Source: Kofleriaceae bacterium (GTDB lineage Bacteria; Myxococcota_A; Polyangia; Haliangiales; Haliangiaceae). From it: a DNA stretch of 35,108 nt. Every line of letters begins with the position of its first letter. Positions within the stretch are counted from its first letter, which is position 1. Made by a program: the position numbers and the translations under genes. Shown here in pieces: positions 33,758-35,108 of this stretch. Where the stretch lies: positions 1-35,108 of the forward strand of contig JANTGM010000058.1 in assembly GCA_024762925.1 (NCBI GenBank), read 5' to 3'. The notes below the pieces were generated by a model. It saw only the letters and a program-made list of their open reading frames with translations. It made no database searches and was not told the origin of the DNA.

Positions 33758-33808
33758 TCTTGGGTGAGCGCACAGAAATCGCACTCGTGGTACCACTGCC
33801 ATCAATTC

Positions 33809-34840
33809 ATGCGTGGCCTCTTGCTTGTCAATCTCGGTACTCCCGATGCACCAACGTCGTCAGCGGTGCGGCGCTATCTAAGAGAGTTTCTAAGCGACCC
33901 TCGAGTGATTGATATCAATCCAGTGGGTCGAGCAATACTGCTCAACCTCATCATCTTGCCCTTCCGCTCAGGCAAGAGTGCCAAGCTCTACCAGAACATC
34001 TGGACGGAAGAGGGCTCGCCGCTTCTCACACACAGCCAGGACCTTCACAGGAAGGTAAGCGCGAAGCTTGGGGACGGCTGGCACGTCGAACTCGCCATGC
34101 GGTACGGCAACCCAAACATTCCCGATGCACTCGATCGCTTGCAAGCGGCAGGCTGCGAAGACATCGTGGTTCTAGCGCTCTACCCGCAAGCCGCTTCGTC
34201 CTCCACAGGATCGACAGTAGAGAAAGTCTACAGCGACGCCAAAGAGCGCTGGATCGTTCCTTACTTCCATGTGGCCCCGCCCTTCTATGACGAGCCCGAG
34301 TTCATTGAGGCCTTCGCAGATCAAGGTCGCGCCCTCTTGGAGAGCAAGAAGCCCGATCATGTCGTCTTCTCATTCCACGGACTCCCTGAGCGTCACATGC
34401 GCAAGAGCGACCCCACTGGCAACACCTGTTTGGCCTCGGAGTCCTGTTGTGCGGCCATCACTAGCAAGAACGCCGGGTGCTACCGCGCTCAGAGTTATGC
34501 TACCGCCAGGGGCATCGCTGCCTCGTTGGGACTAGAAGACGGCAAGTGGACCGTTTGCTTTCAATCGCGCCTCGGACGTACGCCCTGGATCAAACCATAC
34601 TTTGACGAGGTGCTTCCCGAGCTAGCCAAGGCCGGTGCCAAGAATCTCTTGGTGTACTCGCCAGCGTTCGTTGCCGACTGCCTCGAAACCCTCGAGGAAA
34701 TTAGCATTCGTGCTAAGGAGCAGTGGGATGAAGTTGGCGGAGAGGAACTCACTTTGGTGCCCTCCCTCAACTCAAGCGATCGTTGGGTCGACCTTGTTGT
34801 GGAGCTTGCAAAACGCAACGCCACATCTCGTGCCGCCTAG
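33809..34840 (+). CDS. hemH: Ferrochelatase with internal cysteine cluster
   Basis: Ferrochelatase inserts Fe2+ into a porphyrin, the last step of protohaem synthesis or its coproporphyrin variant. It has 343 residues from the ATG at 33809, where MRGLLLVNLGTPDAPTSSAV is the family opening; the open frame further upstream runs back into the terminator. Catalytic His190 stands in VFSFHGLPERH; CFQSRLGRTPWIKPY and YSPAFVADCLETLEEI are the other signatures. Four cysteines at 207, 213, 214 and 224 (NTCLASESCCAAI..NAGC) sit just after the active site and match the internal [2Fe-2S] type described, as far as I remember, in Myxococcus and Bdellovibrio. The TAG stop codon overlaps the left end of a repeat element. 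Confidence 0.96.
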   Translation: MRGLLLVNLGTPDAPTSSAVRRYLREFLSDPRVIDINPVGRAILLNLIILPFRSGKSAKLYQNIWTEEGSPLLTHSQDLHRKVSAKLGDGWHVELAMRYGNPNIPDALDRLQAAGCEDIVVLALYPQAASSSTGSTVEKVYSDAKERWIVPYFHVAPPFYDEPEFIEAFADQGRALLESKKPDHVVFSFHGLPERHMRKSDPTGNTCLASESCCAAITSKNAGCYRAQSYATARGIAASLGLEDGKWTVCFQSRLGRTPWIKPYFDEVLPELAKAGAKNLLVYSPAFVADCLETLEEISIRAKEQWDEVGGEELTLVPSLNSSDRWVDLVVELAKRNATSRAA

Positions 34841-35011
34841 TGTCGGATCCCGAATAGTTGATCGATGGATCGCGACGGGAGTTCGTTCTCTGGCAAGGCG
34901 CGAACAACGAGCTTGCTGGGGCAAGTGAGGCGCTGAGCAACACAGAGCCGAAGGCGTCCAGAGCGCGAAGAACCGAGCGAGCGCGAGCAAGAGTTTTGAA
35001 TCCGACACTAG
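34837..35011 (+). repeat. MITE-like structured repeat, copy 3 (complete)
   Basis: This is the best-preserved copy. Ends are CTAGTGTCGGATCC and GAATCCGACACTAG (34837 and 35011), near-perfect inverted repeats of 14 bases. CTAG at both edges could be a 4-base target duplication of the YTAR type known for IS5-group elements. Internal stems include GTTCG/CGAAC and the hairpin CTTGC-TGGG-GCAAG (34912-34925). GCGCGAAGAACCGAGCGAGCG near the right end recurs in copy 1b. The left CTAG supplies the hemH stop codon. There is no open frame of note. Confidence 0.75.
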
Positions 35012-35108
35012 GCTAGTTTCCGTCCCGCTAGGGACAAAAACTAGCTAACGCTTGCGAGCAAGCGTGGTGTTTCGCGCCTTCGGCGCTGTGGTCTGGTGTT
35101 CCACACCA
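35012..35108. other. Run of short hairpins at the right window edge
   Basis: No gene is seen here. In order: GCTAGTTT/AAACTAGC with inner GTCCC/GGGAC (35012-35046), CGCTTG-CGAG-CAAGCG (about 35050-35065), GCGCC-TTC-GGCGC (about 35077-35089) and TGGTG-TTCCA-CACCA, which may continue beyond the edge. The first resembles a terminator for hemH transcripts reading through the repeat, with a short A run rather than T run after the stem on this strand. Four stems in under 100 bases suggest a structured RNA or another small repeat family. Confidence 0.45.

Noticed and set aside
33731-33808. 26-residue N-terminal extension of ferrochelatase
   Set aside because: It would start inside the rho-independent terminator; the family opening begins at the ATG at 33809.
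35012-35108. CRISPR array
   Set aside because: The stems differ from each other in sequence and spacing, and there is no repeated unit with spacers.

Overview
The window reads as chromosomal DNA of a Myxococcota-like (formerly deltaproteobacterial) organism. The signs are several Cys-rich surface lipoproteins with eukaryote-like modules, a PASTA-less Ser/Thr kinase with a low-complexity tail, a giant multi-repeat carboxypeptidase-regulatory-like protein with a PDZ end, and a ferrochelatase with an internal cysteine cluster. GTG and TTG starts and stop/start overlaps are frequent. The lineage is an inference; no rRNA or tRNA gene lies in the window.

Layout, left to right. 1-271 holds two abutting copies of a short repeat flanked by inverted ends. 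272-6941 (minus) is a complete mukF-mukE-mukB set, closely similar in residue pattern and length to the enterobacterial condensin. 6985-10001 (minus) is an arsenosugar-type operon: radical SAM ArsS, a TVP38/TMEM64 membrane protein, and a fused double glycosyltransferase-like protein that runs directly into mukF. 10128-11690 (plus) is a lipoprotein of unknown role. After a second site of the repeat, 11895-15895 (minus) encodes two paralogous beta-propeller lipoproteins and a small outer-membrane barrel. 16051-23151 (plus) carries a HutF-like deiminase, a Ser/Thr kinase, the PDZ giant and a Cys-rich lipoprotein. 23173-23855 (minus) is bfd-bfr behind a good Fur box.

24123-30714 (minus) is the most unusual block: DUF4178 zinc-ribbon membrane protein, a 62-residue Tyr/Gly/His-rich membrane peptide, DUF350 protein, membrane-embedded aminopropyltransferase (spermidine synthase fold), a Tat-exported FAD amine-oxidase-like enzyme and a His-rich polytopic membrane protein. 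Three of these genes are joined by 4-base GTGA overlaps. Divergent from it is a membrane-anchored protein with an HExxH motif. I read the block as a membrane polyamine-chemistry system. The DUF4178/DUF350/aminopropyltransferase core belongs to a known association, but the extra members look new to me.

32612-33664 (plus) is a lipoprotein with somatomedin-B-like, Kazal-like and antistasin-like modules behind a promoter with a dyad operator, closed by a strong terminator. hemH follows. A further repeat copy overlaps the hemH stop codon, and a run of hairpins reaches the right edge. The four repeat copies, all at gene 3' ends, are the second unexplained signal of the window.
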